A DNA stretch of 64,000 nucleotides from Ilex aquifolium (lineage: Eukaryota > Streptophyta > Magnoliopsida > Aquifoliales > Aquifoliaceae), in assembly GCA_951799425.1 (NCBI GenBank), contig OX637398.1, positions 4,273,501 through 4,337,500 of the forward strand. Direction: 5' to 3'. The notes under the pieces were generated by a model that saw only the letters and a program-made list of their open reading frames with translations, searched no databases and had not been told where the DNA came from. A program made the translations under genes and the position numbers. Shown in pieces: positions 24,226 to 36,800 of this stretch; the stretch's first letter is position 1, and every line of letters starts with the position of its first letter.

Positions 24226-27057
24226 AATTTGTGGTCAACCATTGATCATGCATCGACTTTTGTAATTGTCTGGTGGTTCAAATAAAGTGGGCAAAAATCA
24301 CTTTATAACTAAACTAAAGTTGAACATTTATCCTTAGGTGAGGGGAAGACAGCAGGATATACTCTCTTTTATACTAGCCCCGCCCTAAAGTTCATAGAAT
24401 GCAAAATGCGATCTAGTTTTCCGTGTCAAACCAACGTTACAAATATTAGGTGTAATGATTACATCACGTCAGTATTATCACACAGTATAACTGTTTAATG
24501 ATAATTTTTTTTGTAATATACCTTTGTTTTAATCTAATAAAAATGTGATGTGTGTGAAATTATCTATATTATTATTATTTTTCAATCAATGATTATAAAT
24601 TGTCTAAATCAAAACCTAGGACCTCATATCAATTTTGATATGGGTATCAGTGACGTATCACAGCCTTGTATCTTTTTTTGTTGTACCGCACTTGTGGGGA
24701 ATCTTTTACTTTCTCTTTTCGCCTTTGATTTCAGATCGTAATAGTAATATTTGGTGTCTTTACCATTTTACGTTGTCTTGTCCTTTCACGGACAGTGGAG
24801 TCTTATCCATGCAACTTTGCAACATGAGCTTTTGAAATCTCCTGGTGATGGTAAGACCAAGGCCTATCGGACGAGTTAAATTCATGTTAGATTTTAAAGA
24901 GTTAATGTTAAAAAATATTTAATTCATATTCGATTTATTTATTAGATTACGTTTAACGAATCGTATCATATCGGATTTGTGTCGTGTATAACTAATATAT
25001 AAACGAGTCGTATTGTGTATTTTTTTAATTGTTTTTCACCTAAATCTAATTCGTTTATTAGTCTTATCGTGTTGGGTCCACTCGTTTACGAAACGAGTGG
25101 CTTATAAAAGACTCAAACTCACTAATTTTGTGTCTTGTTAACAGATCGTATCATATTTTAAAACCCCTAATACTAACACCTATGATTTTACCCGAACCAC
25201 CAGTTTGTGTGATTTTGTGACGCTCCTATTAAGGTTTTCCTTGAGGCCTATATGAATTATATTTAAGTTCGATTCATAAAGAATAGGCTGTTGATTTGCT
25301 ATTATCAATTTAGTGGAACCGGAGTCCGGCTAAGACTCAAGTCATCTATAGGGTAGTGTCTACAGGTTCTTCTGTCTAGGCCTCTCTAAGGGCTTTCCCA
25401 ACAAATAAGGATTGCTATGGTTCCGTCCTCGACAAAAATTCTATATCTGGTCGTCCCTCCTCTTCTATACCCTTTTTCCTAAGCAAAAAATATGACTTAC
25501 CCGAAAACATTTTTTAGAATGGTTAGTGTCAAAATACTAAGTTAGTAGATATAAACTAATAGAGAATTAATTTATAATATAAAACATGATAGATTTCAGT
25601 AAGTTTATTAAATGGTTTCAAATAGACTCATCCAATAGCTACAAACATTCCTTTCAAAACTATTCACATTGTACTGTACCTTCAGACACGGGTTATCTCT
25701 AATAAATTATAATTGATCAGTTGTAATATAAATTTCACAATATCGTAATCCGTTAACCCAAATAAATAAAAAAAAGAGTTAAGTTAGTCTGTAATACGGA
25801 TAATTTAATTTTGACGTCCAAACTAATTTAATTGGTAGCTAGATATAAAAAAATATTTGGTTTTTTATTTTTATTTTTTTTTCTATGTTTGATTTGCTAT
25901 TATTTGAATCCTATTATGATTAGAGTACTTTTAACGCGGTTTTGCCTGCACGAGAATCACTTGAACTTCTAGTTTAACAGGGACCGTGGTTGGTTTGTTT
26001 AAGAGAATGATTTGAACATGAGATAAAAACGAAATGAAACAACCCCAAAATTAATGTGATATAACTTGATTGTCACCATTAACGCTATATCTTCTCATAT
26101 AACAATAGATAGAAGAATCTACGAAACGGATTAGATATAATAGCAAAAAAAAAATGGAAAAAGTTACAATCCAATATGGTTAGATTACAAACAATGAGAT
26201 CAAAGACTCGACTAGCTTAATGTAAGATCTAGATCGTCTTCAATTTTTGTTAAATTTCTTTCTTAACAGATTATTCACTACTAATGAATGAGAGACACAC
26301 TTATATATATAACGGATTTTATTTGAATGCTTGATAAATGATAGAAAAAAATTGTAAAAGACAGAAGTGTGGAGAAGAAGATAGAAGTGCGGAAGTTGTA
26401 TTCGACCCAGACGTAGCTCAAATAGTAATAATGACGAGTTATAAATTCAGACATTATGAATTTAAATTTTGACAGCTATTTGAGATCAAGTTATAAAGAA
26501 TTTATCTATCGTGAATATCTTAATCTCGGCGTAAATGACCCGTCTTTAACTGAACTGAAGAAAAAATTAGTCAAGGTATATATAAATTGATTCGAGCACT
26601 TGTAAAAAAGAAAAGAAAAAAAAAGAGGTTATATTCAACGACCGAATGATTAACGCACTGCTGTGGACCATTGATCCTAACGGAAAGGTTATAATCTCCA
26701 CAAACGAGACTTTTATGGCGGTGGCCCATCTTTGCCCATCGAATAGAAGACTCTCTCCTACATATATTGAGCCCCCCCACGTGTGGTGTGTTGCTAGCGC
26801 TATTGTTTTTACACTCAAATTCCCGCATTCATTTCCGTTACTTACCTAACGGTTGTGCCATTATTGCCCTTAATCCAATGACCATGCATGCCCATGTCTC
26901 CCGGATTCAAATTTTCTTTAATCTATGTTTTGTTCTTTTTTTTTTTGACAGGATCATTTACAATTAACGAAAAATTCACTTGTGTACAATAAAATTTACA
27001 TAAATAAATGATACACGATTTATTTAGAAGGAAATTGAAACGAAATTATATTAGAGG
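24226..27057. other. AT-rich intergenic DNA with decayed repeats
   Basis: No gene is recognised. About 24840-25160 is rich in 'acgagt', 'cgggt/cgtgt' permutations like decayed subterminal repeats of a DNA transposon. About 25530-25700 resembles 39800-39960, a dispersed repeat with the phrase 'ttcaaaactattcacattgtactgtacct'. A SINE-like segment is listed separately. Confidence 0.45.
26405..26480 (+). repeat. tRNA-derived SINE-like fragment
   Basis: Contains 'gtagctcaaatagtaa' (A-box-like) and, about 45 bases downstream, 'catgaatttaaatttt'-like sequence at the B-box position. A related copy lies on the minus strand at about 40385-40440 with 'gtagctcaaatgataa' and 'catgagtttaaatcttg'. No poly-A tail or duplication was resolved, so this is a tentative call based on the two matching copies. 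Confidence 0.35.
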
Positions 27058-27294
27058 GTAGTGCAAGAATTAGGGTCTTTTGAGACAACCGTCACAAAAA
27101 AAAAAAAACATGTTTTGAAGGAAAAAATATTTTTTGTGATGGTAATTCTGTCATAAAAAAATTTATTTACCGTCACAAATATTATTTGAAACCTGCGTTG
27201 TCGCCATAAAAATTTTTTGAGCTTCCACTTATTTTGTGACGGTAAATATTAGCGTCGCAAAAAATTTATCTCAAAAAATCGTAATTCTTGTAGG
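27058..27294. mobile_element. CACTA-like MITE (decayed)
   Basis: The left end 'gtgcaagaattaggg' and right end in reverse complement 'cctacaagaattacg' resemble the CACTACAAGAA terminus of CACTA transposons. Subterminal motifs 'accgtcac' and 'gtgacggt' occur on both sides, with 'gcgtcgcaaaaaat' near the right end. The element is short (about 237 bp) and non-coding. The ends are degenerate and the 3-bp duplication is not clear. Confidence 0.5.
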
Positions 27295-27584
27295 CATCTA
27301 AAACTTGTAATGTGTAGGGGTGAGATAGTTGCATGCACTGAACTTGTTATGTTCAATGCACCTTTCCTAGTATGGGTTGTGGAGCCCGTTTTATAATCTT
27401 TCGCAAGAGTTAAGTTAGGTATAATTATTGAAACATCTAGAGACTAGAGGTTAATCTATAAATATCAAACCTTTGGATTCCAACAATCAATTTCTCTACC
27501 TTACTTGGTTGTCTTCAACCTCTCGTCAAACTTAAATCAACACACTGTCGTTGTGTTTTTATTCGCTCAGCCCCACCACCACAC

Positions 27585-27620
<36 letters not shown>

Positions 27621-29021
27621 GATTTTTTTTAATGCTAATAATGTTTATGTAGTATTTTTTGTATTTGGATCCACTTCACATGCAATGTGGACAAAATTTG
27701 GCTAATTTGACACTAGAAGTTGATTTGGGAATACATTGATTAGATGATCAAACACCTATTCACTTGTGGGCAAGTGTTTCACTCACTTTATATTGATCAC
27801 ACACTGTGAAATTTTCAGTTCCTTAAGAAGGCAGGTGAGGTCATTTTGGTAGGTAGAGTGAAATCAAGGCTAATTAAACAAGGGCAATTCTAACTTTAAC
27901 TTAGTTTACCGATTTAATTTGTTGATTTAACCAATCACGGTAACTGAATTGACGGTGGATTCTAATATTGATTCAATTCCGTTATCAATCAAAAGGTTGT
28001 AATGAATTATGCTAATAAATTAGATTCAACTGCTATTATTGATTAAACAATTTGGTGATCTACACAATAAATCCAATAATTGTGGTTGACTTAAGATTAG
28101 CTTTAGCTGCTTTTACAGTAAACAGACTTCCAAACATGAAACTTAATGGAAGAGTATCAAAGAAGAATGAAGGAGGCTAATCAGATTGAAAAAGATTAGT
28201 TGAACACAAAGTTCTTTTATCGAACAGCGAATGCGAGAAAAAGGGTAAATACCATATTGGACTGGAGGTAAAAGAGGTCGTTTTGGAGGAGAAGAGAGCG
28301 ATCAATTAGTGGTAGAACTTTGAAACTTGGCCCCGAACCGCATGTGATTTATCGCACCTTAGTTGGTACCGGGAAAAGATTTGATAATGCTATGTTTTTC
28401 AAAAAAATTTTATCAAATATTCATTCTAAATTATATGACAGTTTTTTAACATCGACAAGTAAGTCCTATTAATATTTAATAATAAATATTGTGTTATATC
28501 ATTTAAAATAAAAAAATTGGTAAGAAAAATTGGTGATGATAGCATTTTACACGGAAAAAGCGCAACAACTAACAAGGTACCATCATAGGACACGTGGATA
28601 TCACTGGTTAGCCAGGCTTTTTCTTGTATCCATACCATACATCCCAGATCTGAATAACGGTGCCGTCAATATCCCGTTACGGAATCAAAAAGTTCCCCGT
28701 TATTCTCAACGGACTTAGGAGTTAGGGCCACACTCACCTAGCTTATAATTTACCAGAGCCCAATCCCAACCGTGCAACGGAATCCCTGCCAACAGTGTAA
28801 TCGTCATCATCAACACCACCTCCAACGCGCACTCTCTCTCTTTCTCTGCACAGCTGAACAAGATACGCTCAGCACTTGGACGCAGAATTCAAGTACGCGC
28901 CTACAGAGAATTTTCAGAGTTCCGGTTCAAGAATTCGAAATGGTATAGAGAGAGATAATTGCGAGTGTTTTGATAAGAAACCTGTGTGTTGGTGAGAGAG
29001 TGAGAGATCAGACAGGAATAT
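27295..29021 (+). other. Upstream region of the KRP gene
   Basis: Non-coding. Holds an adjoining (CT)n and (CA)n microsatellite at about 27584-27620, AT-rich DNA to about 28550, and a CT-rich stretch near 28825-28850 likely to lie in the KRP 5' UTR. No certain TATA box is called. An in-frame stop at 29001 fixes the KRP start downstream of it. Confidence 0.45.
28591..28596. promoter_or_regulatory. G-box/ABRE-type CACGTG
   Basis: A palindromic CACGTG in the context GACACGTGGA, about 430 bp upstream of the KRP start codon. G-box/ABRE elements bind bZIP/bHLH factors. The KRP1/ICK1 group is known to respond to abscisic acid. Its use here is inference from position only. Confidence 0.3.
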
Positions 29022-29432
29022 ATGAAGAAGTGTACAGGAATTGGAGAAGATGCAGTGATGGATGTGGCACAGATTGGTGTGAGGATGACTAGAGCTCGGG
29101 CGGCTCTTGCAGTGGCCGCGGCGGTGACTAGTTCGCGGACAGCCAAAAGGAGGAAGGTAAGCAGCGGAAAATTGGAGTTATCTTCATCGTTAGCTAAGCT
29201 AAGACGTCGCCGTCGTGTCGTGGTTACGCCACAAAATTCGACTTCGCCTCCAACGTCGGGGAATTCAAGACGACAGATGACTTCCAACGTTCTGCGCCAA
29301 AGAACTAGCTCTGATCACGCTCTCGCTTCTTATTGCTCGAGTAATGGATCAAGCGAGCTCGCGAACGAGATAGTGAAATTCGTAGATCTGGAGGTATGTG
29401 ATTGTGTGGACTCTCGGAATTCAACTCGCTTA

Positions 29433-29471
<39 letters not shown>

Positions 29472-30240
29472 TAATACACGCTTGCACACACATACATTCT
29501 CCCTCACTTTCTTCGCTGAAAGCTCGAATGAATCCTCGGTTCTCGTGCTTATTATTGCTAGTGCTACTTAATTTCTTTTTACTGTTTTGAATTTTAAATT
29601 TCTTATATGGCAGGAGGAGGAGAGTGCTGAAGTTGAAACATCGACGTATGACGTCCACTGCGGGGAAAGAGAGAGGTATTTACGTCTCTTATTTAATTTT
29701 CATTTACATAAATATTTATGTGATCTTCATGCTCACGTCTCTTCAATTCGAAATTTAAATCGAGTGAATGATCGTAAACGCCCTCTTATTTAATTCTCTT
29801 CCGTTCAAATTCTTCTCCGTGTCTTCATTCTATTATATATACCTACCAATTCTTCACGTCTCCTCCGTCACAACGAGCGTTTAATTCGCAGGAGAGAAAT
29901 GACACCGGCAAGCGAGCTTCGAGCGGAATCCGGAGAGCTGGAGTCAACAGGGAGGCCTTCGGAGGCAAGTTCTCGCCGCCGATCAACAGCACTCGAGAAA
30001 ATGCCATCAGAAGCCGAACTCGAAAAATTCTTCGCCGCAGCAGAGAAAAATGTCCAGAAACGTTTCGCGGAAAAGTGAGTCACACTGCCACAGCTTCTTG
30101 CTCCGCAAGTTTACCCTAATTTTTGCCTCAACATTGCAATTTATAAAAATGTAAATTGATGGTTTTGTAGGTATAACTACGACATTGTGAAGGACGTGCC
30201 TCTGGAAGGTCGCTACGAGTGGATTCAACTAAAGCGGTGA
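29022..30240 (+). CDS. KRP: Cyclin-dependent kinase inhibitor, KRP/ICK family (4 exons, 228 aa)
   Basis: Nuclear inhibitor that binds CDKA-cyclin D complexes and restrains the cell cycle (known family role). Exons 29022-29393, 29614-29675, 29892-30074 and 30171-30240; introns are GT-AG and phases agree (687 nt). The N-terminus MKKCTGIGEDAV and VRMTRARAALA match the conserved KRP N-terminal motifs, but the usual MGKY lead is missing. Basic clusters KRRK (42-45) and RRRRR (61-65) are likely nuclear signals. The middle is acidic, with EVETSTY. The C-terminal 46 residues (about 183-228), from PSEAELEKFF through KYNYDIVKD to PLEGRYEWIQLKR, are the CDK/cyclin-binding domain. An in-frame stop at 29001 and no upstream ATG support this start. 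Intron 1 has a (CT)n run. By eye it is closest to KRP1/KRP2; the subtype is unsure. Confidence 0.94.
29440..29469 (+). repeat. (CT)n microsatellite in KRP intron 1
   Basis: About 15 CT dinucleotides between KRP exons 1 and 2, about 45 bp after the donor. Likely length-polymorphic. Confidence 0.9.
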
Positions 30241-31428
30241 AGAAGAAACAAAAGGCCAACCACGTTGACAACAAGTATCTACATATTTAATTTTTGGTAG
30301 TTTTTTTTTTTTTTTTTTGAATTGGTAGATGTTGTACTTGTACAGCTCTCTCTCTCTCTCTCTCTATTTATCTGAATTTGAATGAACCTCTCTCTACTTC
30401 TGTTAGTGGGGGGATGGGATGTATATGGAGATAGCTTCTGAAAAAATTGAACACATGGAGGAAGATAAAAGCTCTGTGGTTTTAGTACTAAATTTCTTGT
30501 GTCTCTTCTTCTATGCATTTGTTTTTTACGACATACGAACAGTTCAGCTGTGTTAGCTTTCTATCTCTTTGCCCATTACTGAGTCCACTATATTTTCATG
30601 CCAATTTTTTTGTTTGTTTGTTTGTTTTGGCGATTGATAATTTTATGAAATAAAAAGAGATATAATTGGGAGATGGACCTTGTTTGACAGCTTTGTGGGT
30701 TCAGTAGTAGAGAAAAAGAAAGATGAAAATAGAAGAGTCGGTTAGAAATTAGGAGGAGGATATCATGATGGGTATATGGTGGAACTTGGGAATGGCAGAG
30801 GGGTAGTAATACATTGTGCAAGGGCCTTGCCGTCTAAGCGACGGACACGTTGAGGATCTTCCATGTGGATGCTTTCTGTCCTCTAGATTAACCCCACTTT
30901 TGCATGCATTACAAAGTACATCACTCAGTCTCACTCAAAAAACTCACCCGAATATTATTTGAATTTAATTTAAAGACCTAATTTAATATAATTATTAGAT
31001 TAAAAATGGGATGCACCTAACATTAAAGTTTGCAATTAATATAAATTGAATCAGGTCAATATAATATTATTTTTATTATTATTTTTTTATTTTTAAAAAT
31101 GAGAAACCTCTCTAATACAAGGTCACTTCGAACTCATTCCTATAAGAGTAAATTTCAAATATTTTTTTACTCACAAATTACATATATCGGTTAAGTCAAA
31201 AAAATATGAGCGAAAATTGAATACCTAAAGTCCCACTGGGGAATTATTACCTCCACACCATTGTTCTTTTTCAGAAACAAGTAACCTCTTTAGAGTGGTA
31301 CTAACAGTGTTCATTATTGTGTGCCTTCTGAACGAGTGTGTGAGAGGCCTTAAGGGGACAGACTTTGCCAAAATATTTTGAGGAAGGGTAACGTTATTTT
31401 CACCTAAAAATTTAATTTTATTTATTAA
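30241..31428. other. KRP 3' region and intergenic DNA
   Basis: The first few hundred bases probably hold the KRP 3' UTR, with a T run at about 30301-30318 and (CT)n at about 30344-30365. Beyond about 30950 it is AT-rich. Open frames up to 79 codons are chance. No further gene is recognised. Confidence 0.45.
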
Positions 31429-31796
31429 CTAGTCATAATCCGTGCCTGAAGGCACGATAGAACAAAAAATTCAAGTCCTTAAAAATCGATATCACTATAT
31501 TAAATAATAATTTTTCTTTCCTTCATTTATTTGATTAAATCATTCAAAATTTATTTTTACCCATTATTTTCTTAAAGATATCGACAAAAATTTCTCAAAA
31601 TATGTAATTCGATAAATTTTTTTAATAGATATATACTATTGTGTATGGATAATATCTGAAATAAAAATTATGTTAAATTACAAATTAATCAAAATATTAA
31701 ATGGTTGAGCATGTGATAAAAATGAGTGATGTGATGGTTTGGGGGGGGAATGTATAGGCGATAAAATCTAACTTCCTATGTATTTTATTATATAGA
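31429..31796 (-). mobile_element. Short non-autonomous Helitron (368 bp)
   Basis: On the minus strand it starts TCTATATAATAAAATACA and ends in a perfect hairpin CGTGCCTTCAGGCACG, then 11 bases ending CTAG. It is inserted between host A and T as Helitrons require (A before TC, T after CTAG). There is no target duplication and no coding capacity. Its termini match the larger Helitrons at 15633-19143 and 33875-37405, so one autonomous source could have mobilised all three. Confidence 0.82.
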
Positions 31797-31810
31797 TTTG
31801 TATAGATATA

Positions 31811-33070
31811 AGGAAAAATTTCATCCACATCCTCTGTAGTTAGGTCTAAATTCAATGACACCTCCTTCCGATTTTGAAATTTCACTGTCACTCCCTGTTA
31901 GTGATTGTCGGGTTACACCGTTAATGGCTATGGTTGATTTATAGAAATATCCCCGAGTATTTTATAGGGTAAATTTTATCCACACCCTTTATAAATAAAC
32001 ATAATTTTAACAACACCCCCTGTAAATAGACATAATTTTAACAACATCCTCTCTTAATATTCAATTTTATCAAATTAATTTTATTTATTTAATTTAAACT
32101 AAATTAATATTTCATCAAATCAAATCAACACAAAATTGATATTTAATTTTATCAAATTAGCATTTAGTTATATTAATTTAATATTTCATTTCATCAAAAT
32201 AATATTATTTATTTAATTTAATATTAACTTATTATTTATTTTTATCAAATCAACATCAAATTGACATTCAATTTTATTAAATTAAACTATTTAATTTATT
32301 AAATAGAATATTAAATTCCATTAATTTAAAATTTAACCTTATCAAATTAATGTCATTTCTTTAATTTAACACCAAATGAACATTCAATTTTATTAAAACA
32401 ACATTCAAATTTATTCAATTAACATTAAATTCAATCAAATTTAAAATTAAATTATCAAATTAAATTATTTTTTACAAATTAAAACTAAATTAATATTTAA
32501 ATTTATCAAAATTAAGATCAAATTTATTCAATTAATATTAAATTTTATCAAATAATTTTAAATTTTATATATGAAGTATGATGTGTGATGTGTGAGGAGC
32601 GGTCGGGGGACGTTGTGGCGGTCATATGATAGCATAGGAATTAGAAATGGATGAGATTTTGACATTGATTTTATCTATTGTAATTTTTATTATAGAAAAA
32701 TCATTTTTAACTATAAAAATTATTATGATAAAAAAATATAAAAATTATAAAAACTTGATTATGTAACCAAATGAGTGATAATATGATGACTAATATTATA
32801 ACAAAGTTATAATACAACCTTTTAAAATAAAAAATTCATTAGGATAATATAATGATTGAAATTATGTTTGTTGGTTGGCTAGCGCATATATAATGGGGAA
32901 AGAATTGATGACATTTTAGTCTATTTACATAATAAAAGGTAATTTTAGTATTTTCACAAAATATTTAGTTAAATCATTATTTTATCTACAGATAGAGACA
33001 AAAGTTATTGTTATAGAGGTTGTCATTGAATTTAGACTCAACTACATGGTGTTTAGATGAAACTTTCCCT
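31811..33070. mobile_element. TIR element of about 1.26 kb, AT-rich interior
   Basis: The left end AGGAAAAATTTCATCC and the right end in reverse complement AGGGAAAGTTTCATCT extend into inverted repeats of about 60 bases that share 'gtctaaattcaatgaca'. Flanks AGATATA and AGATGTA are a possible imperfect duplication. The interior (32030-32580) is an extreme AT-rich series of 'catcaaattaa' and 'tttaatttaa' permutations. No coding sequence. It begins 14 bp after the Helitron at 31429-31796. Confidence 0.6.
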
Positions 33071-33559
33071 AGATGTAACATGCAGATATAGTATGTCTTC
33101 AATCTTTGTACTGTATATATGTACAGTAAAGATGTGTGTGATATGAATAGTAAAGATGGAGAGTAGCTGCATTATGATAGAATTTTGGAGAGACATATGT
33201 CTCAATTTGGAAAGAGAATCATGAAAGATTAGAATGTGAGAGACAGTCAATGTCTTAGTATAGAAAGTGATCTCTTAACATAGGAAATAAAATCAGGAAA
33301 ATTATGATAAGAGTTGTAATTTGTATTTTAGGGAGAGAGAGACAGAGTTGAGGAATGAGAGATCGCTTAATTGCCGGATTTGATTGGGTTGGGGAATTAA
33401 ATTTAGGGATGTTAGTTTTGGAAACTAAAAGTTTTGAGCAGAATTTTTTTTTCAAGAGCTAATATGGTACGTCGGATCGAAACAATCTGAGACGTCAATA
33501 GCTTGAGACAGTTTGAAATATCGTTGGCTGTTGGATAATGTTTTTTTTTATCTCGAAAC

Positions 33560-33615
33560 GATTTGAGCCGTTCTTTGTCTCTTGAATTCAAAATCGTTCT
33601 ACTTTATTATATAGA
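33560..33615 (-). mobile_element. Orphan Helitron 5' terminus
   Basis: On the minus strand reads A|TCTATATAATAAAGTAGAACG, the same terminus as the three Helitrons nearby. No matching hairpin-CTAG 3' end was found to its left, so it is truncated or has an unrecognised end. Confidence 0.5.
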
Positions 33616-33621
33616 TATAAG

Positions 33622-33806
33622 AGTAACGCTATAGAAATTTTAAAAATTGACTTAAGAAATTTTTAATGATATTTATCATTGATTTAATGGTGGATTTAGT
33701 ATTTATTGGGACTCAATAGTTATTAAATAATAGTGATTCATTAAGTCAAAATTTTAAGTCATTTTTTAAAGTCTATTTAACATTTTTACATCATTAAATT
33801 AATAAA
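33622..33806. mobile_element. Possible MITE related to the 37418 and 39381 elements
   Basis: The ends 'gagtaacgctatag...aaaaattgactt' and, in reverse complement, 'gtaaaaatgttaaatagactttaaaaaatgactt' form an imperfect inverted repeat like the MITEs at 37418-37587 and 39381-39548. The middle contains 'tattgggactcaatag', parallel to 'gtgggtccc' in those. No clear target duplication. Confidence 0.35.
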
Positions 33807-33874
33807 ATAAATCAATTTTTAAGCTATCAATTACCAAACTCTTTTAGAAAAGCATACATTTGTGAAGCCTCACA

Positions 33875-36800
33875 TCTATATAATAAAGTATAATACAATT
33901 TAAATCTCAAAAGATAAACAAAATGACTTTTGTTATTCGCAGTTGAGATCTCTTTAAATTTTACTTTAAAATTAATCTGGAGGCTAATATTAACACTCCA
34001 AATTTAATATGAAAAATAGGACTCTAAGAGTGTATTTGGGATGACTTTTTAAAAGTGTTTTTAATATTTATAACTTTTCATAAGTACTTTAAAAAAAAAT
34101 AGTGTTTGGAAACCGTCCTACCAACACCTCTACCACCACCAGCCCCACCACTACCACTACTACCACCGCCACACCACCACCACCACTGTCGCCACCCTAC
34201 CACACCCATCGCCCCCCACTACCACCGTCACTGCCACCCCACCATCACCTCTTCCACAACAACCACCACCACCTCCACTATCGTAACCCCACTATGTGAC
34301 GCCCCAAAATTCGGGTGTCCGTAATTACCCGGTTGATTACCCATCAATCCGCGGAATATCCGTGGATATCGTGTAATTCGATACCACACCGTTATACCCC
34401 ATTTACCGGAATCCATAACTGAACAAAATTTGGGCAAAGTCTCCTTTGTACAGGGAGCTCTACCCAAAACGCAACATGTGCAATCATACAACATTGACCA
34501 CACCGGGTCCATTCATTCATACTCAATTGCATAGTATTGGATACTACCATAATCATCATCACTGCGTACATTCATTCATAAAAGAATAAATGTCTCAAAA
34601 GAGTCACATATACATGTCTTTTAAATATAAACAAGTTTTTGTTATAAAAATTATACAAGGTCAAAAGTAAATATATACAAGGAACTGCGAAGTCAAAATA
34701 AGAGCCACTGACCGGCTCTATCGTCAAAGCGGGCCCATGGCCTCGCCTTCGGTGGACGCCTGAGCGATACCTGAAAAATGTTCCCATAAAGGGTGAGCCA
34801 ACGCTTAATAGGGTAACTCCTATAGAGAATTCATCTCAACCTAAATACATATGAAATGTAACATACAACAATCATTGCATGCATTCATTCAAATATGTAT
34901 ATTATGAACAAATGTCATAAATTATGTCATGCCATGAGATGAGACTCATGCAAGCAATACCAACACCGAGCCCAATCCTGAGCTCCCAAAACGCATGCAA
35001 TGTTATGCGTATGTATCCGGGCATTCTAAGCCCCCGTCATTGGTGTTATATACACTCAATCACAAATTAATTCATTTTCTTGTGTCTTTGTGGGGAGATG
35101 ATTTATGGTATTACACCAATGGGACACCAACCATCAACGGATTTTCAGGACATCCCACCTGCGGCTCCGTTTTCGCCGTTACACTTTTCTGGAATTGTAC
35201 CGCCGGAAAGTGTATAAACCAAGTAAACGGGTCTTGCACCCGAGGGAGAATCTAGTCCTTCTTGCTATCCCCGACACATTTATCCATTTAATTTCCCGTG
35301 CGACTCAACCGGACCTTGGTGCGACTTTCCCGAGCCCACGATCAACCACCTATGTGGTGATTAATTTCATACTACGTACACACTCCCACCCATGTCAATG
35401 CCCATGAATGTAGTGCAACTCATGCATAATGCAATGCAATGCGCAATTGTCTTTGGTACCACTTATAATGTCCATTATATAATGAATGCAATATAATGAC
35501 ATTTTCAACACAATCTCAAGCATGTTATGTAAGATAATCAATTCAACTAATATACTTGTATTCACCTAGGCATTTAAACAAACACCTATAGGCACATTAA
35601 TTTACACAAATAACATGTTTATTACTTCCAACATGGCAACATGTTTATTAATTCTATAAACATAAGCACAAGTCCATCACAATAATCATATGTTAAATAA
35701 TCATTTAACATACATATTATTTCATAACCACATAACAAGCTAATAATTTTATTAAACTTGATATGTCATTAAAACATTAAGTCATGCTAATGTACAATTA
35801 ACATGTTTTAACCACTAATATTAACTTACACCAAGTTAATTATAATATGATTTTACTAATTACAAAATTAATTATAAATCCTATATTTGACCCACTAGTC
35901 AAGACCTAACATGTGATATACACCCTTAGCCTGCCCATTTCATATGCCATATTTTAGATTGAAATTACATCTAAATAGGGGAAACTCTACCTCTCGTAGC
36001 GTGAGCCCACGTAGTAGATTCCAAGGAAAGTCCAAATTTAGTTTTCCAAGCTTTAGGTCTAAATTTTCGTACTTGATATTTTTGGAGAAAAGTACGATCT
36101 TTGGTACCGTTGTGTAGCTCTCGTTGTGTAGAGCAACTTTAATTCTTGGCCTGAAGCGATTAGACGGTTAAATCTTCGTGGATCTGAGAAAGAATGAAAG
36201 GGGTCTAATTTTTTTACTTTTCCTTTTCTTTTTCTCTATTTTTTTCTGGCTCTCTATCTCGCTGAACGCTTGCTGCCACTTTATATATTTTTAACTATTT
36301 GGCCCACATCGTGCCACATGTTCAATTTTAACGGGTCCAATTTTATTTCTAATTAATTAAATCTCGTCTCATTTTAAATTTAAAATATTTTTATTCAACT
36401 AACTTTAAATTAGTTTTCGGGTCCCGCAAATAAAATCTGATCGCAATTATTTTAGTCACGCGACACCCGATCACTTTATAACATGCGATCTGTCTCAGAA
36501 TTTTACAAAAATTTGCTGGGTAGCTAGATTTCACGAGACGGATCCAACGATGAAGTCCATTTCGTCATCTGAATTTTATAAAAATTCACATTTTTGACCC
36601 GTGCTTTAACAATTAATTCATATTTTACCCCTGTAATTAGGATTTTTTTAATATATATATTTTTTTTTCGGATTTTACACACTATCCCACCATCACCTCT
36701 TCTATAACAGATAAATAAAATGACTTTTGCTATTCGCAGTTGAGATCTCTTTAAATTTTACTTTAAAGTTAATCTGACGGCTAATATTAACACTTAAAAT

